Shown here piece after piece: positions 8,358-16,413 of a DNA stretch of 64,000 nucleotides. Origin of the DNA: Azospirillum thiophilum (GTDB taxonomy: Bacteria; Pseudomonadota; Alphaproteobacteria; Azospirillales; Azospirillaceae); assembly GCF_001305595.1 (NCBI RefSeq), contig NZ_CP012401.1, positions 2,863,001 through 2,927,000 on the forward strand. Reading direction: 5' to 3'. The notes under the pieces were generated by a model. That model was not told where the DNA came from and searched no databases. It was given only the letters and a program-made list of their open reading frames with translations. Numbering within the stretch: position 1 is the first letter of the stretch; every line of letters starts with the position of its first letter. The position numbers were made by a program, and so were the translations under genes.

Positions 8358-8788
8358 CCGCCCCTCTTACCGTCCGCTCCTGCACGGCGGGGGATCGCGA
8401 CGCCGTGGTGGCGCTGTGGACCGCCTGCGGTCTGGTGGTGCCGTGGAACGATCCGGCGACGGATTTCGCCCTGGCCTTGTCGAAGGACAATTCCACCGTG
8501 CTGGCCGGCTTGGCCGGCGGCCGGATCGTCGCCAGCGCCATGGTGGGGCAGGATGGTCATCGCGGCTGGATCTACTATGTCGCGGTCGATCCTTCGCACC
8601 AGGGGCGGGGTCTCGGCAAGCGCATGGTGGCGGAGGCCGAAGCCTGGCTCGCCGCCGCCGGCATGCCGAAGGTTCAACTCCTGGTTCGGGAGACCAATCA
8701 AGCTGTCCTGGCCTTCTATGAGCGGCTGGGCTATGCCAAGTCGCCCGTCACGATGATGCAGAAATGGCTGACCAACCCTTCTCCCTGA
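8354..8788 (+). CDS. GNAT family N-acetyltransferase (YpeA-like)
   Basis: A 144-residue acetyltransferase. Motif A is VDPSHQGRGLGKRMV, which binds the pyrophosphate of acetyl-CoA, and the C-terminal LAFYERLGYAK is the GNAT motif B signature. The opening region (VVALWTACGLVVPWNDP) resembles the YpeA subgroup. The substrate is unknown. It overlaps sseA by 4 bp and the next GNAT gene by 25 bp, so all three form one translationally coupled unit. Confidence 0.88.
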   Translation: MTAPLTVRSCTAGDRDAVVALWTACGLVVPWNDPATDFALALSKDNSTVLAGLAGGRIVASAMVGQDGHRGWIYYVAVDPSHQGRGLGKRMVAEAEAWLAAAGMPKVQLLVRETNQAVLAFYERLGYAKSPVTMMQKWLTNPSP

Positions 8789-9381
8789 CCCGCCCCGCCC
8801 TGCCCGCTCCCAGCCGGCCCGGCCTTCTGCCGGTCATCGTCACCTATCTGGAGATGACGGCACCGCCGGCCCGTGAGCCGGTGCGCCGGCCGGACGGCGA
8901 TCTGGCGCTGTTGCGGGCAAACCCGCCGACCTGGTCCTTCTATCGCTACCTCTACGACACGGTGGGCGAGCCCTGGCTGTGGCATGAACGCCGCCGCATG
9001 CCGCGCAAGGAGCTGGAGCGCTCCATCCATGACCCGCTGGTCGAGGTGTGGGTGCTGCATGTCGACGGCACGCCCGCCGGCTATGCCGAACTGGACCGGC
9101 GGACACGGGAAACCGACCTCGCATATTTCGGCCTGATCCCCGACTTCATCGGCCGCAAGCTCGGCCCCTGGCTGCTCGACAGCGCCATCCGCAAGGCCTG
9201 GGAGGGCGGCGCGAAGAAGCTGGTCGTCAACACCTGCAGCTTCGACCATCCGAAGGCGCTGCCGCTTTACCAGAGCATGGGTTTCGTGCCGACCCGCCAT
9301 GTGATGCGCGAGGTGCGCGACCCGCGGTTGGACGGCGTCCTGCCGCGCAGCGCCGGGCCGCATATCCCGATCACGGAGTGA
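8764..9381 (+). CDS. GNAT family N-acetyltransferase
   Basis: A 205-residue protein of a different GNAT subfamily from its neighbour. It has LAYFGLIPDFIGRKLGPWLL (motif A variant) and HPKALPLYQSMGFVPTRH (motif B). The N-terminal WSFYRYLYDTVGEPWLWHERRRM is characteristic of a family of putative acetyltransferases of unknown substrate. The start at 8764 lies within the upstream GNAT gene. A later start is possible, but the 25-bp overlap suits translational coupling. Confidence 0.85.
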   Translation: MADQPFSLTRPALPAPSRPGLLPVIVTYLEMTAPPAREPVRRPDGDLALLRANPPTWSFYRYLYDTVGEPWLWHERRRMPRKELERSIHDPLVEVWVLHVDGTPAGYAELDRRTRETDLAYFGLIPDFIGRKLGPWLLDSAIRKAWEGGAKKLVVNTCSFDHPKALPLYQSMGFVPTRHVMREVRDPRLDGVLPRSAGPHIPITE

Positions 9382-9533
9382 CGGGCCGGGATGGTCAAAG
9401 GATGATCGAAGGGGACCGCCCGTCGCCTTCCTGCCCCCTTGACCGCCCCGGTTGCCCCGCCCCATCTACCACGCAGGCACCGGAACCCCGCGGGGGCCGG
9501 TGGCGTTCCTGAAGCCGGGGCGGAAGCTCCGCC

Positions 9534-9800
9534 GTGACGAGCAAGAGGTGGGCCTTGGTGGGCTGGATCATTCGGACGCTGGTTCTGTGCTTTGCCGTCG
9601 GCTTCGTGCTGTCGTTCCTGCGCATCGACCCGGCCAGCATCCTGACCAACAGTTGGGAAACGGTGCAGGACATCGTTTCGCTGGCGGTCGAGGCCGGACG
9701 CTGGGCCCTGCCCTACATCCTGATCGGCGCCGTGATTGTGGTGCCGCTGTCGCTGATCGGGCTGATCGTGCGCTGGAACCGCTCCCGCCCGCCGTCCTGA
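9534..9800 (+). CDS. Small two-pass inner membrane protein (DUF6460-like)
   Basis: An 88-residue protein from GTG 9534 with two hydrophobic segments (WIIRTLVLCFAVGFVLSFL and YILIGAVIVVPLSLIGLIV) separated by an amphipathic linker. The block RTLVLCFAVGFVLSFLRIDP resembles the alphaproteobacterial family DUF6460, an assignment made from memory of the motif. Its function is unknown. The gene ends 20 bp before the tail of the leftward small RNA described next. Confidence 0.65.
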   Translation: MTSKRWALVGWIIRTLVLCFAVGFVLSFLRIDPASILTNSWETVQDIVSLAVEAGRWALPYILIGAVIVVPLSLIGLIVRWNRSRPPS

Positions 9801-9820
9801 CTCTGCGCAGGGCCGTGGAT

Positions 9821-9878
9821 AAAAAAACAGGAGGCTCCGGAACCGGGGCCTCCTGTGAAACAGGGAGGGTTAGAGACA
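9821..9878 (-). ncRNA. Candidate FNR/FixK-controlled small RNA, copy A
   Basis: A predicted transcript of about 58 nt reading leftward. It opens with TGTCTCTAACCCTCCCTGT, then a 9-bp stem ACAGGAGGC / GCCTCCTGT, then seven U. There is no ATG and no reading frame. The same design recurs at 11662-11723 and 19485-19548. The 5' segment is almost identical in all three, while the terminator stems differ in sequence but keep perfect pairing. The start is inferred from the -10 element and the FNR box. The hairpin may also stop leftward transcripts from mipA. Confidence 0.7.
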
Positions 9879-9884
9879 GCCACA

Positions 9885-9926
9885 GGTCTACGCCCCCTCG
9901 CCGCTTCCCGCTTTGATGCATGTCAA
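9885..9926 (-). promoter_or_regulatory. FNR/FixK-type box and -10 element for small RNA copy A
   Basis: TTGATGCATGTCAA at 9913-9926 matches TTGA-N6-TCAA exactly. On the minus strand TAGACC lies at 9890-9885. If that is the -10 element, transcription begins at 9878 and the box is centred at -41.5, the class II position from which FNR/CRP-family proteins contact RNA polymerase. Confidence 0.75.
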
Positions 9927-10022
9927 CGAATGGCATTCATTGGGGGCCGGCTCAGATCCAGGCTTTCGATCACTTGCCTTGTCCCGCGACATCGGTCGGG
10001 ACGTTTCCCTCATCGAACGTCT

Positions 10023-10862
10023 CTAGAAACTATAGGTCATTCCAACGAGCCCGAGGGGCTGCGTCTTCCGCTCGACAAGGGGGCTATCCCCGGCCTTGCC
10101 GAGCAAATGGGTAAGGCCGATGGAAGCAACCGCGCTTATGCTGTCTGTGATGCGATAGCTGGCATTGATGCGGAAGGTGACGTCCTTGAAACCACCCGTG
10201 GGTTCATAGCGGGCAAGCCCCGAGCGCGCCGCCTCGGACGAATCGATGCCAAAATAGCCGTTCATATATTTGCCATTCGCCCAGGAAGCACCAAGGCCCG
10301 GCGTGATCTTGAACCGCTCGGTCACGCTTATCGGGTAAGCGACGCCGACATTGATGAGCAATCCGCGCTCCTTATCGGTAACAGCCTGGGTGGCCGCAAG
10401 CGTGGTCACCAATCCCTTGAAACGCGCAGATGCGAAAAGGCGCGCCCCTAAAGCAGTGTCCACCCCATGGATACCCTTGGGCACATCATCCTCATCGTAG
10501 CCTTGCATCCAGTTGACGCTTGCTCCCGCCGTGAATGTGGACGTTTCGATGATGGTGACGCCGATTCCGTCGCCGACCTTCGCGAAAAATCGTCCGTATT
10601 TCACGTCAACGAGCGGTAGAGGCTGAATTTTGTACTCATCGGCTCCCTGGAAACGTGGCGCCACCGCCATGCCGGCGCCGAGCGTCCAATGGTCCGAGCC
10701 CTTCCGCTCAGGCTCGGTTGCACCGGGAGTCGCTCCATCCGGTGGTTCCACCATGACATCCGAGCCCGCCTGTGCGGGAGATGCGATGCCGAACGCCTGC
10801 ACGGCCACGGCAAGCCACACACCGGCGGCAACCGGTCGCATCGACGCAGAAGGTCTTGTCAC
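10023..10862 (-). CDS. mipA: MipA/OmpV family outer membrane protein
   Basis: A 279-residue outer-membrane beta-barrel. It begins at GTG 10862, with GAGGAG upstream. A signal peptide ends at PAQA-G. Family features are WTLGAGMAVAPRFQGADEYKIQPLPLVDVKYGR (in pieces), the repeated amphipathic strands, and the C-terminal LGLVGMTYSF ending in Phe for BAM recognition. MipA in E. coli scaffolds peptidoglycan enzymes, and OmpV relatives respond to osmotic or drug stress. The gene is divergent from tetR across a 103-bp spacer with two shared operators, so its expression is likely TetR-controlled. Confidence 0.88.
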   Translation of the reverse strand: MTRPSASMRPVAAGVWLAVAVQAFGIASPAQAGSDVMVEPPDGATPGATEPERKGSDHWTLGAGMAVAPRFQGADEYKIQPLPLVDVKYGRFFAKVGDGIGVTIIETSTFTAGASVNWMQGYDEDDVPKGIHGVDTALGARLFASARFKGLVTTLAATQAVTDKERGLLINVGVAYPISVTERFKITPGLGASWANGKYMNGYFGIDSSEAARSGLARYEPTGGFKDVTFRINASYRITDSISAVASIGLTHLLGKAGDSPLVERKTQPLGLVGMTYSF

Positions 10863-10877
10863 GTCGGCACTCCTCTA

Positions 10878-10901
10878 ATAAGATGCTTATATGCATCTTA
10901 T
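10878..10901. promoter_or_regulatory. Palindromic operator 1 in the mipA-tetR divergent region
   Basis: ATAAGATGC-TTATAT-GCATCTTAT is a perfect inverted repeat with 9-bp arms and a 6-bp spacer. It lies just upstream of the mipA ribosome site. It shares its format with the second site at 10925-10944 and is most simply read as a TetR operator. Confidence 0.75.
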
Positions 10902-10924
10902 TGCGGCCGAAACCCACTGCCGTC

Positions 10925-10944
10925 AAGATGCAAAGATGCATCTT
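10925..10944. promoter_or_regulatory. Palindromic operator 2 in the mipA-tetR divergent region
   Basis: AAGATGC-AAAGAT-GCATCTT has the same 7-bp arms and 6-bp spacer as operator 1, with a different spacer sequence. It lies 22 bp before the tetR start, so binding here would repress tetR itself. Confidence 0.75.
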
Positions 10945-10965
10945 ATCAACGGGGAAGCCGTTTTT

Positions 10966-11580
10966 ATGAAGGAACGCCGTCGCGGTGCGGATCTCGAAGA
11001 GGCACTCCTGGATGCCGCTTGGGAGGAGTTGGAGGAACATGGATATGCCGGATTGACGATGGAAAGCGTCGCCGCCCGGGCCGGCACGAGTCGGCCCGTG
11101 CTCGCCCGGCGATGGGACGGAAAAGCCGAGCTCGCGATTGCGGCGATCCGGCAGCAGATGGCAAGGCACCCGCTGGAGGTGGAGGATCGTGGCGATCTTC
11201 GCGCCGAACTGTTGGAATTCCTGGAGCGCCTGTCCAACAAAACCAAATTCATGGCCGCCGTATTCAGTCTTTTCTCAAGTGAATATTTTGAGGCGGAGCG
11301 GTCGACGCCACAGGATTTGCGCACCACTCTTCTGGAGGGAAGCACAAGCGTTTTAGATAAAATCCTTGACAGAGCTGTTGGCCGCGGGGAAGTTAACTCA
11401 GAAAAATTATTTCCTCCCATCACCACGCTCTTAGGCGATCTATTTCGCCATCATGCCATAATGACTTTTACTCCTCCGTCACCAACCTTACGGACGGCCT
11501 GGGTCGATTCAATCTTCCTGCCTCTTGTCAGGACAGATTGCGCAGATCCGAACAGAAACTCTCATCCTCCAACTCCGTGA
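10966..11580 (+). CDS. TetR/AcrR family transcriptional regulator
   Basis: A 204-residue repressor. The helix-turn-helix is at about residues 28-50 (LTMESVAARAGTSRPVLARRW), preceded by LLDAAWEELEEHGYAG. The C-terminal two-thirds is the ligand domain, with no recognisable ligand signature. ATG 10966 was chosen because GGGGAA lies 9 nt upstream. Earlier in-frame ATGs lie inside operator 2. The last third (from about 11260) is less GC-rich than its neighbours, with codons such as AAA and TTT, a possible sign of transfer. It probably represses itself and mipA through the two operators. Confidence 0.88.
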   Translation: MKERRRGADLEEALLDAAWEELEEHGYAGLTMESVAARAGTSRPVLARRWDGKAELAIAAIRQQMARHPLEVEDRGDLRAELLEFLERLSNKTKFMAAVFSLFSSEYFEAERSTPQDLRTTLLEGSTSVLDKILDRAVGRGEVNSEKLFPPITTLLGDLFRHHAIMTFTPPSPTLRTAWVDSIFLPLVRTDCADPNRNSHPPTP

Positions 11581-11661
11581 AAATACTTTCGCCAGACACG
11601 ATGGAGAGAGCTCCTATCCCGTTGCTGCTCAGCCTTATTCCGGAGAAACCGTCTCCGGCAT

Positions 11662-11723
11662 AAAAAAACCGGAGCCATCCATGCGGAGGCTCCGGTTCAG
11701 TGATACAGGGAGGTTAGAGACAA
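11662..11723 (-). ncRNA. Candidate FNR/FixK-controlled small RNA, copy B
   Basis: A predicted transcript of about 62 nt reading leftward between tetR and hisC. It starts TTGTCTCTAACCTCCCTGT, one C shorter than copies A and C. It then has a 9-bp stem ACCGGAGCC / GGCTCCGGT with an 11-nt loop and seven U. The stem shares no sequence with copy A or C. There is no reading frame. The terminator would also end convergent transcription, but no leftward gene lies directly upstream of it. Confidence 0.7.
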
Positions 11724-11728
11724 GAAGA

Positions 11729-11771
11729 AATCTATCCTCAACCTCATAGACCGTTCGTTGATACACATCAA
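11729..11771 (-). promoter_or_regulatory. FNR/FixK-type box and -10 element for small RNA copy B
   Basis: TTGATACACATCAA at 11758-11771 is an exact TTGA-N6-TCAA palindrome. TAGATT occupies 11734-11729 on the minus strand. With a start at 11723 the box is centred at -41.5, exactly as in copies A and C. Confidence 0.75.
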
Positions 11772-11819
11772 AAGAGATGAAAATCCTTCCAAGTCACTCG
11801 CGCTGATCTATGCGCCGGA

Positions 11820-12905
11820 TCACCCCAGAATCTCGGCAAGCGCGACGATCAGCGCCTTGTTCTCCTCCTCGCGGCCGATGGTGATGCGCAGGCAGTCGGG
11901 CAGGCCATAATCGGACACCGGTTTCACCAGGATGCCGCGGCGGGCGAGATGGTCGACCACCGCCTGGGTGCCCAGCGACGGATCGGTCGGCACGCGCGCC
12001 AGCACGAAGTTGCAGACGCTGGGATAGACCCGAAGCCCCACCCGCTCCAGTTCGCGCGACAGCCAGGGCAGCCATTGCGCATTGTGGGCATAGGTCGCCT
12101 CCTCATGCTCCGCATCGGCGAGCGCCGCGGCGGCGGTCGCCTGGGCGGGCAGCGAGACGTTGAAGGCGCCGCGGATCGCGTTCACCGCATCGATCACGGC
12201 GGTCGGACCATAGCCCCAGCCGACCCGCAGACCGGCCAGCCCATGCATCTTCGAGAAGGTGCGGATCAGCAGGACATTGTCGGAGTTCTCGACGATCTCG
12301 GTCCCGTCGCTGTAATCCGGCAGGCGGCAGTAATCGGCATAGGCCGAATCCAGCACCAGCAGCGTGTGCGGCGGCAAGCCGGCGCGCAGGCGCTGCACCG
12401 CCTCGGTCGGGATGTAGGTGCCGGTGGGGTTGTTGGGGTTGGCGAGGAAGCAGATCCGGGTGCGCTCGCTGGCGCGGTCGATCATCGCCTCCACATCCAC
12501 GACCATGTCGCGTTCGGCCGCAACGACGGCGGTGGCGCCGGTGGCGCGAATCGCCTTCAGGAAACCGCGATAGCCGCGCTCGTGGCACAGAACCTCGTCA
12601 CCGGGGCCGGCGAAGGCCTGGGCGACCAGATGGATCAGTTCCTCCGACCCTGCGGTGCAGACGATGTGATCGGCGTCGATGGCATGGCGCCGGGCGATGG
12701 CATGGCGCAGCGGGCTCTGGTCCCAATCCGGGTAGTTGTGGATCCGTCCGGCCGCCTCGCAATAGGCATCGAGCGCCAGCGGGCTGGGACCGAGCGGATT
12801 GTGGGTGAGCGAAAGATCGATCCACCGGCGGCCGTCGCGGGGCGGCCGGGGGGGGCGGTAAGGCTTGATCTGGCCGACGCTGGGACGGGGGCAAAGCAAG
12901 TCCAT
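11820..12905 (-). CDS. hisC: Histidinol-phosphate aminotransferase family protein
   Basis: A 361-residue class I/II aminotransferase. Family blocks are LTHNPLGPSPLA near the N-terminus, FLANPNNPTGTY, VLDSAYADY, the PLP-lysine segment RTFSKMHGLAGLRVG, and CLRITIGREEEN at the C-terminus. ATG 12905 was chosen because GGAGACCGAGG precedes it. A GTG at 12947 would add 14 residues. It probably transfers an amino group to imidazole-acetol phosphate, but HisC-like enzymes also act on aromatic amino acids and no other his gene is adjacent. hisI lies 6 kb away on the other strand. Confidence 0.85.
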   Translation of the reverse strand: MDLLCPRPSVGQIKPYRPPRPPRDGRRWIDLSLTHNPLGPSPLALDAYCEAAGRIHNYPDWDQSPLRHAIARRHAIDADHIVCTAGSEELIHLVAQAFAGPGDEVLCHERGYRGFLKAIRATGATAVVAAERDMVVDVEAMIDRASERTRICFLANPNNPTGTYIPTEAVQRLRAGLPPHTLLVLDSAYADYCRLPDYSDGTEIVENSDNVLLIRTFSKMHGLAGLRVGWGYGPTAVIDAVNAIRGAFNVSLPAQATAAAALADAEHEEATYAHNAQWLPWLSRELERVGLRVYPSVCNFVLARVPTDPSLGTQAVVDHLARRGILVKPVSDYGLPDCLRITIGREEENKALIVALAEILG

Positions 12906-13067
12906 GACCTCGGTCTCCGTGAGCGTTTCAGTCGAAGAGCACGTCACGCGACCGATTGAACCGCAAACCGGCGCGCAACGCTACAGGACATTGCGCCGCG
13001 CACCGGGAGTCGAGGTATTTTGTTTCCGAATGGCGAGTCGGAAGGAACTGCCGGCCCGCCACCGCGG

Positions 13068-13856
13068 TCAGTGGTTCAGGATTTGGCTGAGGAAGAGGCG
13101 CGTGCGCTCCGACTTCGGATTCGAGAAGAAGGCGTCGGGCGTGTCCTGCTCGACGATCTCGCCGCGATCCATGAAGATGACGCGGTCGGCGACCGACTTG
13201 GCGAAACCCATCTCGTGGGTCACGCACAGCATGGTCATGCCGTCTTCCGCCAGCCCGATCATGACGTCCAGCACCTCCTTGACCATTTCCGGGTCAAGGG
13301 CGGAGGTCGGCTCGTCGAACAGCATCACCTTCGGGCTCATGCACAGCGACCGCGCGATGGCGACGCGCTGCTGCTGTCCGCCCGACAGCTGGCCCGGATA
13401 TTTCAGGGCCTGCTCGGCGATGCGCACCCGCTTCAGGTAGCTCATCGCGATCTCTTCCGCCTCGGCCTTCGGCTTCTTGCGAACCCAGATTGGCGCCAGC
13501 GTGCAGTTCTCCAGCACGGTCAGGTGCGGGAACAGGTTGAAGTGCTGGAACACCATGCCGACCTCGCGGCGGACCAGCTCGATGTTCTTCAGGTTATTGG
13601 TCAGCTCGATGCCATCGATGACGATGCTGCCCTTCTGATGCTCCTCCAGCCGGTTCAGGCAGCGGATCATCGTCGATTTTCCGGACCCCGATGGGCCGCA
13701 GACGACGATGCGCTCGCCCTTCTGGACGCTGAGATCGATGTTCTTCAGAACGTGGAATTCGCCGTACCACTTGTTGACGCCCGTGCAGCGGATGATCTCC
13801 TCGCCGCTCAGAGTGTGCTTGGGCTTGACGGCGCCCTGGGACATGGCCTGGGACAT
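13068..13856 (-). CDS. aapP: General L-amino acid ABC transporter, ATP-binding protein
   Basis: A 262-residue ATPase that energises the Aap importer at the inner face of the membrane. It has Walker [10 protein letters not shown], the signature [15 protein letters not shown], Walker [15 protein letters not shown] and the H-loop VTHEMGFA. The opening [20 protein letters not shown] is typical of polar amino acid transporters. It is the last gene of aapJQMP, 30 bp after aapM. Confidence 0.95.
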   Translation of the reverse strand: MSQAMSQGAVKPKHTLSGEEIIRCTGVNKWYGEFHVLKNIDLSVQKGERIVVCGPSGSGKSTMIRCLNRLEEHQKGSIVIDGIELTNNLKNIELVRREVGMVFQHFNLFPHLTVLENCTLAPIWVRKKPKAEAEEIAMSYLKRVRIAEQALKYPGQLSGGQQQRVAIARSLCMSPKVMLFDEPTSALDPEMVKEVLDVMIGLAEDGMTMLCVTHEMGFAKSVADRVIFMDRGEIVEQDTPDAFFSNPKSERTRLFLSQILNH

Positions 13857-13886
13857 GGGTGGTGGACTCCCTTGACGGCGTGGGAT

Positions 13887-15002
13887 CTAGCGGCGGTGGC
13901 CGCGATTGAGATCGCGTTCGAGCTTCTGGCTGTATTTCGACATGCTGAAGCAGAAGACCCAGTAGATCACGCCGATGAACAGATAGGCCTCGCGGTAGAA
14001 ACCGCGCCAGGACGGATCGGACAGCGCGGCCTTGGCAGTACCGAGCAGGTCGTACAGGCCGATGATGATGACCAGCGAGGTATCCTTGAAGAAGCTGATG
14101 AAGGTGTTCACCAACGGCGGGATGGCAACGGCCAGCGCCTGCGGCAGGACGATCTTGCGCATCTTCTGCCAATAGGACAGACCCAGCCCGTCGGCCGCCT
14201 CGTACTGGCCCTTCGGGATCGCCTGCAGGCCGCCGCGGATCGCCTCGGCCATATAGGCGGCGGCGAACATGATGAAGGCGATCTGCGCGCGCAGCAGCTT
14301 GTCGATCGACACGCCGTTCGGCAGGAACAGCGGCAGCATCACCGACGCCATGAACAGCAGGCTGATCAGCGGCACGCCGCGGATCAACTCGATGTAGGTG
14401 ACGCACAGCACCTTCACCGCCGGCATGTTCGACCGGCGGCCGAGCGCCAGCAGGATCGCCGCCGGGAAGGCCACGGCCAGACCGATCACCGACAGGATGA
14501 GGGTCAGCGGCAGGCCGCCCCACAGCGTGTTCTCGACATAGGTCAGGCCGAGCACGCCGCCCCACATCAGGACTGCCACCAGCGCCAGCCCGGCAGCCCA
14601 GACCAGCCCGAGCCATGGCTTCCAGAAGCGGCGGTCGCAGCTGACGACCAGCAGCGCGATGATGACGCAGATCGTCACCAGCGGGCGCCACTGCTCATCC
14701 CACGGGAACATCCCGAACATGATGAAGCGCAGCTTTTCGCTGATGAAGCCCCAGCAGGCGCCGCCGGCATCCTGGCGGCAGACGGTGGAGGCGGCGTCGA
14801 AGCCGTGCGCCCGAATCAGCAACCAGTTGACGAAGGGCGGAACCGCCGTCGCCAGCAACCCCAGCACCAGCACGGTCAGGATGGCGTTGTACCAGCTGTT
14901 GAACAGGTTGTTGCGCAGCCACGCCAGGGGGCCGACGATGTTGGACGGCGGACGTTCGTCCGGCAGCCCGACGCTTTGCGCGTTTTGCACGTTGTCGGTC
15001 AT
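13887..15002 (-). CDS. aapM: General L-amino acid ABC transporter permease AapM
   Basis: A 371-residue integral membrane protein with about eight hydrophobic segments. It has the HisM-type C-terminal domain, including YIELIRGVPLISLLFM and the EAA-like loop YEAADGLGLSYWQKMRKIVLPQAL. The long first periplasmic loop with two Cys (TVCRQDAGGACWG) is characteristic of AapM/BztC and absent from ordinary amino acid permeases. It starts 5 bp after the aapQ stop. Confidence 0.94.
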   Translation of the reverse strand: MTDNVQNAQSVGLPDERPPSNIVGPLAWLRNNLFNSWYNAILTVLVLGLLATAVPPFVNWLLIRAHGFDAASTVCRQDAGGACWGFISEKLRFIMFGMFPWDEQWRPLVTICVIIALLVVSCDRRFWKPWLGLVWAAGLALVAVLMWGGVLGLTYVENTLWGGLPLTLILSVIGLAVAFPAAILLALGRRSNMPAVKVLCVTYIELIRGVPLISLLFMASVMLPLFLPNGVSIDKLLRAQIAFIMFAAAYMAEAIRGGLQAIPKGQYEAADGLGLSYWQKMRKIVLPQALAVAIPPLVNTFISFFKDTSLVIIIGLYDLLGTAKAALSDPSWRGFYREAYLFIGVIYWVFCFSMSKYSQKLERDLNRGHRR

Positions 15003-15007
15003 GGCGG

Positions 15008-16207
15008 TTACCGCTCCACCAGCGCGATGCGCTTGTTGTACCAGTTCATGAAGATCGAGATGCTCAGGCTGATCACCAGATAGGTTCCCATGATCATCGT
15101 CACGCCCTCGATCGCCTGGCCGGTCTGGTTCAGCGTCGTGTTGGCGATGGACACCAGATCCGGATAGCCGATGGCCAGCGCCAGCGAGCTGTTCTTGGTC
15201 AGGTTCAGATACTGGCTGGTCAGCGGCGGCACGATGACCCGCAGCGCCTGCGGCAGGATCACCAGACGCAGGGTCGGACCGCTCGGCAGGCCGAGCGCAC
15301 GCGCCGCCTCGGTCTGGCCCCAGTTGACCGCGGTGATGCCGCTGCGCACCACTTCGGCGATGAAGGCGGAGGTGTAGACGGTCAGGCCGGTCAGGATGGC
15401 GAAGAATTCCGGCGAGACGGCGGCGCCGCCGGTGAAATTGAAGCCGGTCAGCTTCGGCACGTCCATCGCGATCGGTGCCCCGCCGGCCAGCCAGGCAAGC
15501 AGCGGCAGGCCGAGGATCAGGCCGAGCCCGGTCCAGCCCATGGGGAAGGGTTGCCCGGTACGCGCCTGCCGTGCCTTGGCCCAGCGCGAGAGGCCCCAGA
15601 TCAGCAGCAGTGCAACCGCCAATGCGATGCCCATGGTGGCCCAGACGGGATCGGCAGCCGGAACCGGCACGCGCAAACCGCGCTGCGACAGGAACACGCC
15701 CGGAACCGGGTTCAGCGCCTGGCGCACCGGCGGCAGGCTTTCCGCGACCAGCGCATACCAGAAGAACAGCTGCAGCAGCGGCGGGATGTTGCGCACGATC
15801 TCGACGAAGCTCGAGGCAAGCCTGGCGATCAGCCAGTTGCTCGACAGGCGGGCGACACCGACCACCGTGCCGATGATCGTTGCCAGCAGGACGCCGATCA
15901 CCGACACCTTCAGCGTGTTCAGCACGCCGACGAGGAAGGCCCGGCCATAGCTGTCCTTCGGCGAATAGTCGATCAGCGACTCGCCGATGCCGAAGGCAGC
16001 CTCACGCTCGAGGAAATCGTAACCGGTCGCGATCGACCGCCGCGCGAGGTTGTCGAGCGTGTTGGAAATCAGGAACCAGCCGACCAGAACGACCGCGCCG
16101 ACCACCAGGATCTGGTAGACGATGGCGCGGAACGTCGGGTCGCTGAGGGAAAACGATACGCCACCCGGCGGCGGAGCGCCTTGGGTGGTCCGGGTCTCGG
16201 TCGCCAC
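15008..16207 (-). CDS. aapQ: General L-amino acid ABC transporter permease AapQ
   Basis: A 399-residue permease and partner of AapM. It starts at GTG 16207, with GGGGGAG upstream. A conserved segment is FVEIVRNIPPLLQLFFWY, and the EAA loop is TEAARALGLPSGPTLRLVILPQAL. The large insert between the first and later membrane segments is the AapQ/BztB feature. It is separated from aapJ by 206 bp with a stem-loop, which probably lowers permease expression relative to the binding protein. Confidence 0.94.
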   Translation of the reverse strand: MATETRTTQGAPPPGGVSFSLSDPTFRAIVYQILVVGAVVLVGWFLISNTLDNLARRSIATGYDFLEREAAFGIGESLIDYSPKDSYGRAFLVGVLNTLKVSVIGVLLATIIGTVVGVARLSSNWLIARLASSFVEIVRNIPPLLQLFFWYALVAESLPPVRQALNPVPGVFLSQRGLRVPVPAADPVWATMGIALAVALLLIWGLSRWAKARQARTGQPFPMGWTGLGLILGLPLLAWLAGGAPIAMDVPKLTGFNFTGGAAVSPEFFAILTGLTVYTSAFIAEVVRSGITAVNWGQTEAARALGLPSGPTLRLVILPQALRVIVPPLTSQYLNLTKNSSLALAIGYPDLVSIANTTLNQTGQAIEGVTMIMGTYLVISLSISIFMNWYNKRIALVER

Positions 16208-16364
16208 GGACTACTCTCCCCCAACTGTCGCGCCCCAGACGGTGCCCACGCGGTCCCGGACGTTCTTCCGGGCATTTCCCACACCGTTTGGATGCGACAT
16301 GTCTCCCAATGCGGCCTGTTGCGCGGGCGTTTCATCGACACCCTTCGCGACCGCTCCTCAATCG

Positions 16365-16402
16365 GAAGGCCGCCCCCGTTGAACTGCTGACGGGCGGCCT
16401 TC
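16365..16402 (-). other. Stem-loop between aapJ and aapQ
   Basis: GAAGGCCGCCC and GGGCGGCCTTC form a perfect 11-bp stem 12 bp beyond the aapJ stop codon. No U-run follows on the aapJ side, so it looks like an mRNA 3'-stabilising or partial-termination hairpin that keeps binding-protein mRNA more abundant than permease mRNA. Confidence 0.6.
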
Positions 16403-16413
16403 TGTCGATAAGC

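Noticed and set aside
13020..15083. A 687-residue open frame opposite aapP and aapM
   Set aside because: It is antisense to two clearly conserved genes with all expected motifs. Its Gln/His/Asp-rich composition is typical of a shadow frame.
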